Below, piece by piece: positions 1 through 7,784 of a stretch of 64,000 nucleotides of DNA; the first letter of the stretch is position 1; every line of letters begins with the position of its first letter. The translations under genes and the position numbers were made by a program. The stretch is taken from NCBI GenBank assembly GCA_019420275.1, contig JAHZHN010000001.1, positions 210,634 to 274,633 on the forward strand. Direction: 5' to 3'. A model generated the notes under the pieces. That model was not told the DNA's origin, did no database searches, and saw only the letters and a program-made list of their open reading frames with translations. This DNA is from Clostridiales bacterium (GTDB lineage Bacteria; Bacillota; Clostridia; Lachnospirales; Lachnospiraceae).

Positions 1-333
1 TTTTACAAGATCTTTCTTTTTATTATTCCCAATAATAAGATCTATATGTTCATCCGCTGCCAGTTCTTTTTTCCCAACCTGAGCATAACAGCCTACAGCC
101 ACAACAACGACATTCGGATTTTTTCGCTTTGCCCGATGGAGCATCTGCCTAGATTTTCTCTCTGCCATATTTGTGACAGAACATGTATTTACGATATAAA
201 TATCCGGCTCATCTCCGGCACCGACAATCGTTACCCCGGCATTTTCCAGCATGGAACGCATAGCGTCCGTCTCATACTGGTTGACCTTGCAGCCCAAGGT
301 GACAATTGCCGCCTTTTTCCCATATATATCCAT
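1..333 (-). CDS. mtaB: MtaB-type tRNA methylthiotransferase, N-terminal part (cut by window edge)
   Basis: Only the first 111 codons are present; the gene runs off the left edge. The N-terminus carries the methylthiotransferase (UPF0004) signature: a first cysteine in LGCKVNQYE, a second in NTCSVTN and a third in GCYAQ. In this family these three cysteines hold the auxiliary [4Fe-4S] cluster. LGCKVNQYE is typical of MtaB, which converts t6A37 to ms2t6A37 in tRNA, rather than of MiaB. The ATG at 333 follows an AGAAAGGG ribosome-binding site. In Bacillus, mtaB (yqeV) follows prmA and rsmE at the end of the dnaK operon. Here rsmE is nearby but thiI, a desulfurase and a small HPr-like gene intervene. 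Confidence 0.88.
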   Translation of the reverse strand, partial: MDIYGKKAAIVTLGCKVNQYETDAMRSMLENAGVTIVGAGDEPDIYIVNTCSVTNMAERKSRQMLHRAKRKNPNVVVVAVGCYAQVGKKELAADEHIDLIIGNNKKKDLVK

Positions 334-348
334 AAATTTCCCTTTCTA

Positions 349-377
349 TTGACTTTTTGATAAAATGCGGGTACACT
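349..377 (+). promoter_or_regulatory. Sigma-A type promoter for the HPr-like gene
   Basis: TTGACT at 349-354 and TACACT at 372-377 are separated by 17 bp. The start codon of the HPr-like gene lies about 40 bp downstream, after an AAGGAG ribosome-binding site at about 406-412. Confidence 0.5.
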
Positions 378-418
378 AGTCCTTGAATTCTGAAACCAAC
401 GGATCTAAGGAGATTATT

Positions 419-652
419 ATGTGTTCTATCATGATTCAACTTCATTCAATCAAAGAACTTGATTCTTTTATTGACATTATCAATCAATATCCTGGCAGCT
501 ATGAAATTGCCAAAGGTTCCTATATAGTCAGCGCGAAATCACTGATGACCCTTCTAAGCTTGGATCTCTCGAAACCTTTCAAACTCATCATTTCCTCAGA
601 AAACGCGGACGAGGTTCTTAACAAAATTCAGCCGTTTATTTTACATGAATAA
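419..652 (+). CDS. HPr/Crh-like small protein without the phosphorylatable histidine
   Basis: This 77-residue protein resembles the PTS phosphocarrier HPr over its second half: the stretch SYIVSAKSLMTLLSLDLSK aligns with the HPr region around regulatory Ser46 (NxKSIMGVMSLG), and a hydrophobic strand and final helix follow. The N-terminal GLHARPA motif with catalytic His15 is absent. The Ser46-like serine is kept, a pattern reminiscent of Bacillus Crh, which lacks His15 but is phosphorylated on Ser46. A regulatory rather than sugar-phosphorylating role is inferred. I chose the ATG at 419 because AAGGAG sits just upstream. Its 3' end overlaps the 3' end of thiI by 17 bp, tail to tail. Assignment rests on motif resemblance only. 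Confidence 0.7.
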   Translation: MCSIMIQLHSIKELDSFIDIINQYPGSYEIAKGSYIVSAKSLMTLLSLDLSKPFKLIISSENADEVLNKIQPFILHE

Positions 653-1814
653 CCTCAGTTGTATCAATAGCTTCTTTCATCAAATCATCGATCACATCTT
701 TCAGATGTTCTTCTGATTTCTGAATTCTTTTCAAATTTCCTTTTGTTACCGGATGTTTTGCTACAAAAATCGTACAGCAGTCTTCAAATGGCTGTATAGA
801 TGTCTCAAACGTTCCAATCTTTTCTGCAATATCTACGATTTCCTGCTTATCCATGCCAATACACGGACGGAAAACCGGAAGCTCACATACTTCATTGGTG
901 ATTGCCAGATTGTGAATTGTCTGACTTGCTACCTGTCCGATGCTTTCTCCTGTAATCAACGCCAGATCATCTCTTTTTTTTGCGAAATGTTCCGCAATCT
1001 TCATCATATATCTTCGCATGATGATTGTTAATTCATCATGAGGGCATTTTTCATAAATTGCGAGCTGAATATCCGTAAAGTTAACCACGTGCAGATCAAT
1101 TGGTCCCGCATACTGGGCAACGATTTTAGCCAGATCTACTACTTTTTGTTTCGCTCTCTCACTTGTATAAGGCGGAGCATGGAAATATGTGGCATCGATT
1201 CTTACTCCTCGTTTTGCAATCATATAACCTGCTACCGGGCTGTCAATTCCTCCAGACAACAGCAGCATGGCTCTTCCATTGGTTCCTACCGGCATTCCGC
1301 CTGGTCCTTTAATTTCCTGAGAATAAATATAGATATATTTCCTCACCTCAATATTCACCATCACATCTGGATGATGTACATCAACCTTGATTCCTTCAAA
1401 CGCATCCAGCATCTTTTCTCCAATATCCATATTCAGCTCCATAGAAGTCATAGGAAACTGCTTGTCTCCTCTGCGGGCATGAACTTTGAATGTAAAATCT
1501 TTGACAGGATACTGCTCATCGATAAATGCCAGAACCATTTTTCTTAGATGTTCGATATCTTTTGTTTCTTCCACTACCATTGGACAGATTGCGACGATTC
1601 CGAAAACTTTCTGCAAAGCCTCTACCGCCTCATCATAATCAAATTCTCCCCTGCCTTCAACAAACATGCGGCCAGATTCTTTCCGGACATCAAAATCCCC
1701 TACTGGCTTCATGGCAAAACGAATCTGACGCATCAAAGCGTCTTCAAACATAAAGCGATTCTTTCCTTTAATCGCAATTTCTCCATACTTGATCAAAAAG
1801 GCTGTTACCTTCAT
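636..1814 (-). CDS. thiI: tRNA 4-thiouridine synthase ThiI
   Basis: The 392-residue protein has a ferredoxin-like/THUMP N-terminus (about 1-165) and a PP-loop pyrophosphatase domain with SGGIDS at 187-192, which activates U8 of tRNA by adenylation. A CC pair near residue 346 (QPFEDCC) sits where E. coli ThiI has catalytic Cys344. There is no C-terminal rhodanese domain, as is usual in Firmicutes. Sulfur is expected to come from the cysteine desulfurase encoded immediately upstream (ends 15 bp before thiI starts), like the NifZ-ThiI pair of Bacillus. The product makes s4U8 in tRNA and may also serve thiazole synthesis. Confidence 0.93.
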   Translation of the reverse strand: MKVTAFLIKYGEIAIKGKNRFMFEDALMRQIRFAMKPVGDFDVRKESGRMFVEGRGEFDYDEAVEALQKVFGIVAICPMVVEETKDIEHLRKMVLAFIDEQYPVKDFTFKVHARRGDKQFPMTSMELNMDIGEKMLDAFEGIKVDVHHPDVMVNIEVRKYIYIYSQEIKGPGGMPVGTNGRAMLLLSGGIDSPVAGYMIAKRGVRIDATYFHAPPYTSERAKQKVVDLAKIVAQYAGPIDLHVVNFTDIQLAIYEKCPHDELTIIMRRYMMKIAEHFAKKRDDLALITGESIGQVASQTIHNLAITNEVCELPVFRPCIGMDKQEIVDIAEKIGTFETSIQPFEDCCTIFVAKHPVTKGNLKRIQKSEEHLKDVIDDLMKEAIDTTEVIHVK

Positions 1815-1829
1815 TTCCTTCTCCCTTTC

Positions 1830-2975
1830 TTATCTTCTTACAAATCTCCGAAGCATTGGTACCAGTTCTTTTAATGCCTCGATTGTCTCATCTACTTCTT
1901 CTTTTGTATTTTCCAATGAAAAACTGAATCGGAGTGTTCCATCCTTATACTCATCTGGAAGCCCGATCGCATTTAAAGTGCCGCTGACCGGCTGCTTTTT
2001 GTTAGAAGAGCAGGCAGATCCTGAAGATACATAAATTCCTTTCTCTTCCAAAGCATGAAGCAGAACTTCACTGCGCAGCCCTTTAAAACTGATGCTTGCA
2101 ATATGCGGTGCTTCCCCTGAATTATCGAGGATATCATCAATTTCTTTGATCCTCTCCTGAAAATATTCCTTGATTTTCCGAATTTTATCCGCATTTTCAT
2201 ATTGTTCCCCGATCATCAGCCGGCACGCACAGCCAAGTCCGGCAATCCCAGGCACATTTTCTGTTCCGGAACGCATTCCTTTCTGCTGCCCTCCGCCATA
2301 GATTAACGGCTGTATTCTCGTACCTTCCCGTATATAGAGAAAACCGACTCCTTTTGGTCCATGGATTTTATGACCGCTCATGGAAAGAAGATCGATTTTC
2401 ATATTTTTCGGTGTGATTGGCACTTTTCCATAAGCCTGAATCGCGTCTACATGAAACACCGTCTCCGGATTCTTTTTCTTTATGATTTCACCAGCCTCTT
2501 TTATCGGCTGCACCGTTCCAATCTCATTGTTAACAAACATCAATGACACTAGTGTTGTATCCGGGCGAATCGCCGCCTCCAGCTCATCTAGACACAAATA
2601 ACCTTTTTTATTTACATCCAGATATGTAATTTCAAATCCCTGATCTTCCAAAAATTTCATTGGTTCATAAACTGAAGCATGTTCAATCCGAGAAGTAATA
2701 ATATGCTTCCCGCGTCTATGATTTTTCATTGCTGTTCCGATAATCGCCGTATTATTCGATTCTGTGCCCCCTGAAGTAAAAAAGATTTCTTTTGGCTTTG
2801 CCTTCAGGGATCCTGCAATCACATCCTGTGCTTCTTTTATAAGATTTTCTGCTTCCATCCCTTTCACATGCTTTGCGGATGGATTTCCATAGGTCACCTG
2901 CATCGCTTCTTCCATCACTTTGATTACTTCAGGAAAAGCTTTTGTTGTGGCCGCGTTATCAAAATATATTGTCAT
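1830..2975 (-). CDS. Cysteine desulfurase (NifS/IscS family)
   Basis: A PLP-dependent class V aminotransferase fold protein of about 381 residues. It starts MTIYFDNAATTK, carries the PLP-lysine motif SGHKIHGPKGVG and the active-site cysteine loop SSGSACSS, so it forms a cysteine persulfide from L-cysteine. The ATG at 2975 is preferred over one four codons upstream because GGAGGG overlaps the upstream ATG and stands at a proper distance from this one. It lies between rsmE and thiI on the same strand, with short gaps. The position directly before thiI suggests a dedicated sulfur donor for tRNA thiolation (NifZ-like) rather than the general Fe-S assembly enzyme. No iscU is adjacent. Confidence 0.9.
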   Translation of the reverse strand: MTIYFDNAATTKAFPEVIKVMEEAMQVTYGNPSAKHVKGMEAENLIKEAQDVIAGSLKAKPKEIFFTSGGTESNNTAIIGTAMKNHRRGKHIITSRIEHASVYEPMKFLEDQGFEITYLDVNKKGYLCLDELEAAIRPDTTLVSLMFVNNEIGTVQPIKEAGEIIKKKNPETVFHVDAIQAYGKVPITPKNMKIDLLSMSGHKIHGPKGVGFLYIREGTRIQPLIYGGGQQKGMRSGTENVPGIAGLGCACRLMIGEQYENADKIRKIKEYFQERIKEIDDILDNSGEAPHIASISFKGLRSEVLLHALEEKGIYVSSGSACSSNKKQPVSGTLNAIGLPDEYKDGTLRFSFSLENTKEEVDETIEALKELVPMLRRFVRR

Positions 2976-2988
2976 ATTTCCCTCCATC

Positions 2989-3726
2989 TTATTCTTCCAG
3001 CAGAAACATCAAAATGGAAAGTACTGTCATACCAGCTGTTTCTGTTCGCAAAATACGTTTTCCAAGTGTTATGATGTCTCCTCCGGCTTCTCCTGCCATC
3101 TCAATTTCTTCCCGGTCAAAGCCTCCCTCTGGTCCAATCATGATTCCAATGGATGACTTCCCTTTTCCTTGTTTCAAAAGCTTTCTGGATTCCTCCATTC
3201 CTTTTGCCTCTTCATACGGAACCAAAAGCATATCAAGATTTTCTGCCTCTTTCACAGCAGTCTGGAAATCCACAACCTCAGATATATACGGAATTTTTCC
3301 TCTTCTGGCCTGTTTCGCTGCACTCTGTGCAATCGCATTCCATCGTTTCACTTTCTTTTCTGCCTTTTTTTCATCCAGTTTAACTACACACCGCTTCATT
3401 CGAACCGGAACAATTTTGCTGGCTCCCAGCTCCACAGCTTTTTGTATAATCCATTCCATCTTGTCGCCTTTTGGCAATCCCTGATACAGGACAAGTTCTG
3501 TTTTTAACTCTGTTTCCATTCCATGGATATCCAAGATTTTTGCACGAATTCCATCTTCCGAGAATTCTTCCAGACTGCATTCATATTCCAAATCGTTTTC
3601 ACAGCTTAAAAAAACTTTATCTCCTGTTTTCATTCGAAGAACATTTTTGATATGATTGACGTCGCCGCCCCGGATCCAGATTTCATCCTGCCCGATCTGT
3701 TCTTCTTTTATAAAAAATCGATGCAT
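2989..3726 (-). CDS. rsmE: 16S rRNA m3U1498 methyltransferase RsmE
   Basis: A 245-residue SPOUT-family methyltransferase. The N-terminal PUA-like part begins MHRFFIKEEQI, and the C-terminal knotted domain carries the family signature GPEGGFDREE followed by LGKRILRTETA, which forms the SAM-binding trefoil knot. It methylates U1498 of 16S rRNA. It starts 1 bp after the stop of prmA, so the two are translationally linked, the usual prmA-rsmE arrangement of Firmicutes. The desulfurase gene follows with a 13-bp gap. Confidence 0.95.
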   Translation of the reverse strand: MHRFFIKEEQIGQDEIWIRGGDVNHIKNVLRMKTGDKVFLSCENDLEYECSLEEFSEDGIRAKILDIHGMETELKTELVLYQGLPKGDKMEWIIQKAVELGASKIVPVRMKRCVVKLDEKKAEKKVKRWNAIAQSAAKQARRGKIPYISEVVDFQTAVKEAENLDMLLVPYEEAKGMEESRKLLKQGKGKSSIGIMIGPEGGFDREEIEMAGEAGGDIITLGKRILRTETAGMTVLSILMFLLEE

Positions 3727-3727
3727 C

Positions 3728-4690
3728 CTATTTCCTCTTTCCCGCTGTGATGGATACCCAGTCTTTCATCCTTCTGGTTTCCAGAATATCAAAATCATAA
3801 TCTCTTAATTTTTCCGCAATCTCCTGTTCTTTTGTATCAATGATACCAGACAGGACAAAAACACCATCTTCTGTCATGAACTGACCCGCAATTTCAATCA
3901 GCGGAAGCAGTACATCTGCCAAAATATTCGCTACAATCACCGGATAGCGTTTCCCCCCGATCATCTGGGCAAACTCATGATCTTCAAGGATATTCCCCTG
4001 GTACACTTCATATTGATCTTCCGAAATATGATTAACCTGAAAATTTTCCTTTGCAGCTATGACTGCATTAGGATCAATATCTGTCAATACTGCATGAGCC
4101 GCCCCTAGTTTTAATCCAATGATCGAGAGAATTCCACTTCCACATCCTACATCCAGCATCATTGAACCTGGCTTTATATATGGCTTCATTCCTTCAATAC
4201 ACAGTTTGGTCGTCTCATGTGATCCCGTTCCAAAGGCTGTTCCCGGATCAATTTCTATAACAATCGTGTCTTTTTCCAAATTCTCCAGCGTTTCCCAGGT
4301 AGGTTTTATAACAATCTGATCATCTAAACGAATTGGTTTAAAATATTTCTTCCAGTTGTTGACCCAGTCTTCTTCCTTTGTTTTATCAAAAGAAATCGTT
4401 CCATCTCCGATTTCCATAAACTGACTAAGCCGATGAAGCATCTCCTGAATCTTCCATGTGATATCTTCCAAATCCTCTTCTTCATCAAAATAGCAGTGAA
4501 TCTTTGCGGTGCCGTCATCAGGAGCGATCTCATCCGGCAGAAGATCTACATACATAACCTTCTTCTCTTCTTCTGTCAGCGGAACATGATCTTCTACTTC
4601 AACTCCTGCCGCTCCCAGCTCTGTTAACTCATAGCTGATCATATCTTCTGCTGTTGTAACCGTATGAATCGTGATCTTATTCCATCCCAT
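3728..4690 (-). CDS. prmA: Ribosomal protein L11 methyltransferase PrmA
   Basis: A 320-residue class I SAM-dependent methyltransferase. The N-terminal L11-recognition domain (about 1-110) precedes a Rossmann domain with DVGCGSGILSI (motif I), a TDIDPNAV acidic loop and the NILADVLLPL motif typical of PrmA. It trimethylates ribosomal protein L11. In the heat-shock operon of many Firmicutes prmA directly follows dnaJ; here about 3.1 kb of unrelated genes separate them. The ATG at 4690 is preceded by AAAGGAG at a slightly long spacing. Confidence 0.95.
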   Translation of the reverse strand: MGWNKITIHTVTTAEDMISYELTELGAAGVEVEDHVPLTEEEKKVMYVDLLPDEIAPDDGTAKIHCYFDEEEDLEDITWKIQEMLHRLSQFMEIGDGTISFDKTKEEDWVNNWKKYFKPIRLDDQIVIKPTWETLENLEKDTIVIEIDPGTAFGTGSHETTKLCIEGMKPYIKPGSMMLDVGCGSGILSIIGLKLGAAHAVLTDIDPNAVIAAKENFQVNHISEDQYEVYQGNILEDHEFAQMIGGKRYPVIVANILADVLLPLIEIAGQFMTEDGVFVLSGIIDTKEQEIAEKLRDYDFDILETRRMKDWVSITAGKRK

Positions 4691-4808
4691 GTATTCCTAA
4701 CTCCTTTCCTATCATTTTTCTTTTCCGTATCAAGACATATCAATTTATTAGTGTATCATAAAAGGTTTTTTCATACAAGAGATATCCGGTATTTTCTAAC
4801 TAAATGAA

Positions 4809-4849
4809 AACCGACGAAGCGATAAGAATATCTCCATCCTTCGTCGGTT
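4809..4849 (-). terminator. Possible terminator after the ferredoxin-like gene
   Basis: An 11-bp perfect inverted repeat, AACCGACGAAG and its complement, with a 19-nt loop. Only a short T run follows on the minus strand, so termination may be weak. It lies between the Fe-S gene and prmA. Confidence 0.55.
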
Positions 4850-4889
4850 ATATAAAATTATTTTATCATAATCTTCTGTCTTTTCCAGC

Positions 4890-5507
4890 CTAATTCTCTT
4901 CTTTCTGAATTCTGCCGTCTACCGAAATGACAATCACCTGGATTGAAATCTCTTTTCCTGAAATTTCTGCTGCCCTTCGAACAGCCAGTTCCATTCCTCT
5001 GCAGCACGGAACCTCCATTCGGACAACAGTTATACTTTTGATTTCATTTCGCTTTAAGATCTCTCCCAATTTTTCAGAATAATCCACTCCGTCCAATTTT
5101 GTACATCCAATCAAAGTAACCTTATCTTCCATAAATGTTTTATGGAATTTTCCATAAGCATACGCAGTACAGTCTGCGGCAACCAACAGATCTGCCCCCT
5201 GAAAATAAGGCGCCTGAAGCGGCGCAAGCTGAATCTGCACCGGCCACTGGGCAAGCATAGTTCCCGCTTTTTCCCTAATATTTTTCATAGCAGCCACTTT
5301 ATCATATGGTGCCGCTTCTCTTTCTATAAAAGAAATGGCATCCTGCGGACAAACCGGAAGACAGTCGCCCAGGCCATCACAGTAATCATCCCGAAGCAGT
5401 TTAGCCTTTCCATCTACAATCCCAATTGCTCCTTCATGACATGCCTCTGCGCACAGACCGCATCCGTCACATTTTTTTGTATCAATCTGTATCACCTTTC
5501 GAATCAT
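4890..5507 (-). CDS. 4Fe-4S dicluster ferredoxin-like protein with C-terminal unknown domain
   Basis: The 205-residue protein begins with a ferredoxin fold. The first motif CDGCGLCAEAC is complete (CxxCxxCxxxC). The second, CDGLGDCLPVCP, has the CxxxxxCxxxC spacing seen in a known family of clostridial ferredoxin-like proteins. The C-terminal half (about 90-205) has further conserved-looking cysteines (ADCTAYAYG, IGCTKLDG, VPCCRGME), suggesting another metal or redox site. An electron-carrier or sensor role is likely; the partner is unknown. A perfect 16-bp dyad lies about 60 bp upstream, which suggests control by a dimeric regulator. It is transcribed alone, between two hairpins. Confidence 0.75.
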   Translation of the reverse strand: MIRKVIQIDTKKCDGCGLCAEACHEGAIGIVDGKAKLLRDDYCDGLGDCLPVCPQDAISFIEREAAPYDKVAAMKNIREKAGTMLAQWPVQIQLAPLQAPYFQGADLLVAADCTAYAYGKFHKTFMEDKVTLIGCTKLDGVDYSEKLGEILKRNEIKSITVVRMEVPCCRGMELAVRRAAEISGKEISIQVIVISVDGRIQKEEN

Positions 5508-5568
5508 ATTATTTTTCCTTTCTTAGCTTTATGATAATCTCATTATAGTGATTTTTTCAAGAAAAGTA

Positions 5569-5584
5569 TGTTGTAGTTACAACA
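5569..5584. promoter_or_regulatory. Perfect dyad operator candidate upstream of the ferredoxin-like gene
   Basis: TGTTGTA-GT-TACAACA is a 7+2+7 perfect palindrome, about 60 bp before the Fe-S gene and just upstream of a TATAAT-like -10 on the minus strand (about 5542-5547). Shape and position suit a Crp/Fnr-type dimer site. No such regulator is encoded in the window. Confidence 0.5.
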
Positions 5585-5613
5585 CCATTAAAACTTATAT
5601 CCTGTTAATTAAT

Positions 5614-5644
5614 GAAACCAGCCGGGCATCACCCGGCTGGTTTC
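5614..5644 (-). terminator. Rho-independent terminator hairpin
   Basis: A 13-bp perfect stem, GAAACCAGCCGGG and its complement, with a 5-nt loop. It begins right after the stop of the 5645-5926 gene, reading leftward. Confidence 0.8.
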
Positions 5645-5926
5645 TTACACTCGCCATGAAATCCTATAAAAAAAATGATTTTCTCTGGAAAGTTCCTGGT
5701 ATCGCTGCTTCATCAAATAAATAATTTCATGAAGCGGTACGGATTTTTTCCGATTGACCTCTTCGCGGATCATTTCTTTAATCACTGCATCTCTTGCCTC
5801 CGAGAGTGTGCCGTAGGTTCCAAGATGATCATAGTGCATCTCTTCTCCTTCTTTTGTCATTCGTTTTTTTAATATATATTCTGTTTGATTCTTTTCGATA
5901 AAAAAGTTTTCTCTAACATGCATCAT
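5645..5926 (-). CDS. Small charged hypothetical protein
   Basis: I do not recognise a family. The product is about 93 residues, soluble, rich in Glu, Lys and Arg, with no membrane segment. It reads like a short beta-hairpin start (FFIEKNQTEYILKKRM) followed by two helices (SEARDAVIKEMIREEVNRKK and HEIIYLMKQRYQEL). The ATG at 5926 is chosen because AAGGAG precedes it; an in-frame start 18 codons upstream lacks such a site. It is a single-gene unit with its own terminator. An extended -10-like TGGTATATAAT lies about 40 bp upstream on the minus strand. Confidence 0.65.
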   Translation of the reverse strand: MMHVRENFFIEKNQTEYILKKRMTKEGEEMHYDHLGTYGTLSEARDAVIKEMIREEVNRKKSVPLHEIIYLMKQRYQELSRENHFFYRISWRV

Positions 5927-6120
5927 AATCAAATCTCCTTTCCTATACGTCGGATCACTGGCATTATATACCATTTCCATGCCTGATTTGTATCATTTCT
6001 ATTACCTCTTTTTAAAAATTTTCTTAAAATCATATGATGTACACAGAACACAATATGCAAATCTTGCACTTATTTATAGTATTCACGAGAAAAGATTTTT
6101 GATACAATGCCTTCTTCTAA

Positions 6121-6624
6121 TCAGGAATAATTTACCGCAAATAGGAGCACAATCAACCCTGCCACTGCAAAGACGCCAATTCCCGTGCATATAGAAATCA
6201 CCAGAACAAACCGATCTTCCCTTCCGCATATTCTTTCAATCAATGCACAGATTGCGATTCCAACAATACCTCCAATCGTATTAGCAAGAACATCCGTAAT
6301 ATCAGTCCGCCCAATTGCCAAAATGTACTGTATCGTTTCATACACTATACTTACCAGAGCAACAGCCGCAATTTCCTGAAACAGATTTTTCTTCTCTGAC
6401 AAAGCTCTGACAAATACTCCAAGAGGAAGAAATGCAATTGCATTTTGCACAATTTCCTCAAAATTCAGCTTTCCATTTACAATCATCGATCCTTTTAAAG
6501 GAATCAAATTCAAACTCCTTACATGTCCTAATTCTTCCAATGAAAAGCTCATTTTAAAGACAATGATCCATGTTAATATACAAAAATATACTGCAAACAT
6601 GACTGCCAAAAAATTCTTTTTCAC
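6121..6624 (-). CDS. VanZ-like membrane protein
   Basis: The protein of about 167 residues shows the VanZ-family pattern: a first transmembrane helix (FLAVMFAVYFCILTWIIVFKM), a loop with SLNLIPLKGS, then AFLPLGVFVRAL, a helix with VYETIQYILAIGRTDITDV, and one or two final helices. VanZ-like proteins are integral membrane proteins; the founding member raises teicoplanin tolerance, but most have unknown roles. The start is taken as GTG at 6624, since GGAGGTGG lies 5-6 nt before it; an ATG five codons upstream has no ribosome-binding site. No resistance genes are nearby. Confidence 0.85.
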   Translation of the reverse strand: MKKNFLAVMFAVYFCILTWIIVFKMSFSLEELGHVRSLNLIPLKGSMIVNGKLNFEEIVQNAIAFLPLGVFVRALSEKKNLFQEIAAVALVSIVYETIQYILAIGRTDITDVLANTIGGIVGIAICALIERICGREDRFVLVISICTGIGVFAVAGLIVLLFAVNYS

Positions 6625-6835
6625 AAACACCACCTCCATTTTTCTTAATCATAGCAAATAAATTCAAAGAATCATGGAGATTTCCCTTACATTTTTATTA
6701 CGATTTCTTTCTTACTTTATGGCAAAAATATACTGCTTTCCAAGATGCTGCCTTGCGCACAGCACTGCTTTCAAAAGATGATTGCGATTTTAAACAGAAC
6801 TGTTTTGGGATTATTGCTTATTCAGATACCAGTTA

Positions 6836-6865
6836 TTGCACGGTCCGGATTATTTGAGTTATACT
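6836..6865 (+). promoter_or_regulatory. Promoter candidate for the HAD phosphatase
   Basis: TTGCAC (6836-6841) and TATACT (6860-6865) have 18-bp spacing, ending 39 bp before the ATG at 6905. Confidence 0.45.
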
Positions 6866-6904
6866 AACTGCAGAGATAATAGGTATAGAAAGGAATTTTT
6901 ACGT

Positions 6905-7720
6905 ATGAACTACAAATTGATCGCACTGGATCTAGACGGTACTTTGTGCAATGATGAAAAAGCAGTTACGCCCAAAACCGCCAGAGCTCTTAAACAGGCA
7001 CAGGAACATGGAATCCGTGTCGTACTTGCCTCTGCACGTCCTCTCCATGGACTTTTCCGTGAAATGCATGCTTTAGACTGTGATAAACATCATGGCATTT
7101 TAATTGCTTATAACGGAGGCAAAATCGTCGATGCCTCAACCAAAGAAATTCTTTCTCAGACGATCATTCCTCATGATCTTGCTGTGGAAGTCTTGCATTA
7201 TCTAAAGGGCTTTCCGGTTTTTCCGATTATTGACGATGGGGAACGGTTTTATGCTGAATCTGCTGATACCTACAAACTAGATCATGAATGCTCCAATAAT
7301 GCAATGGAGTGCACTATCGTTCCTTCATTGACCGACGCTTTAAATTTTGATCTTGTCAAAATCCTGACTTCCGTACATCCAGAACAGCTGTATGATGTCT
7401 TGGCTGTCATCGGCAAACCATATGAAAATCGTCTGGAGTTCGTCCGCACGGCTCCGTTTTACATTGAGATTATGCCCAAAAATATACACAAAGCGGCCAG
7501 TCTGCAGTTTGTTTGTGAGAATTTAGGAATATGCCCGGAAGAAGTAATTGCCTTCGGAGATGCAGAAAATGATTTAGAAATGATACAGTTTGCCGGACAT
7601 GGCATAGCAATGGGAAATGCCTGCGACGCACTGAAAGAAACTGCAGATGAGGTGACTCTGTCTAACAATGAAGACGGAATTGCTCACAGTCTTGAACATC
7701 TGCTGGATTTTTTATCCTAA
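6905..7720 (+). CDS. HAD-superfamily Cof-type sugar phosphatase
   Basis: The 271-residue protein has the HAD catalytic motif near its start (ALDLDGTLCND, with the nucleophile and acid aspartates) and ends with the motif IV block AFGDAENDLEMIQFAGHGIAMGNA. A large C2-type cap fills the middle, typical of the Cof/YidA subfamily that dephosphorylates sugar phosphates or pyridoxal phosphate. The ATG at 6905 follows GAAAGGA. Substrate cannot be told from sequence. It is a single-gene unit on the plus strand ending at a shared bidirectional terminator with dnaJ. Confidence 0.9.
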   Translation: MNYKLIALDLDGTLCNDEKAVTPKTARALKQAQEHGIRVVLASARPLHGLFREMHALDCDKHHGILIAYNGGKIVDASTKEILSQTIIPHDLAVEVLHYLKGFPVFPIIDDGERFYAESADTYKLDHECSNNAMECTIVPSLTDALNFDLVKILTSVHPEQLYDVLAVIGKPYENRLEFVRTAPFYIEIMPKNIHKAASLQFVCENLGICPEEVIAFGDAENDLEMIQFAGHGIAMGNACDALKETADEVTLSNNEDGIAHSLEHLLDFLS

Positions 7721-7742
7721 CAGAGCTTTCATAGAAAAAAAG

Positions 7743-7769
7743 GGAAGAAGCCATTACACAACTTCTTCC
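7743..7769. terminator. Bidirectional terminator between the Cof phosphatase and dnaJ
   Basis: GGAAGAAG and CTTCTTCC arms with an 11-nt loop; T-rich runs follow on both strands. Confidence 0.75.
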
Positions 7770-7784
7770 TTTTTTATTTTATTA

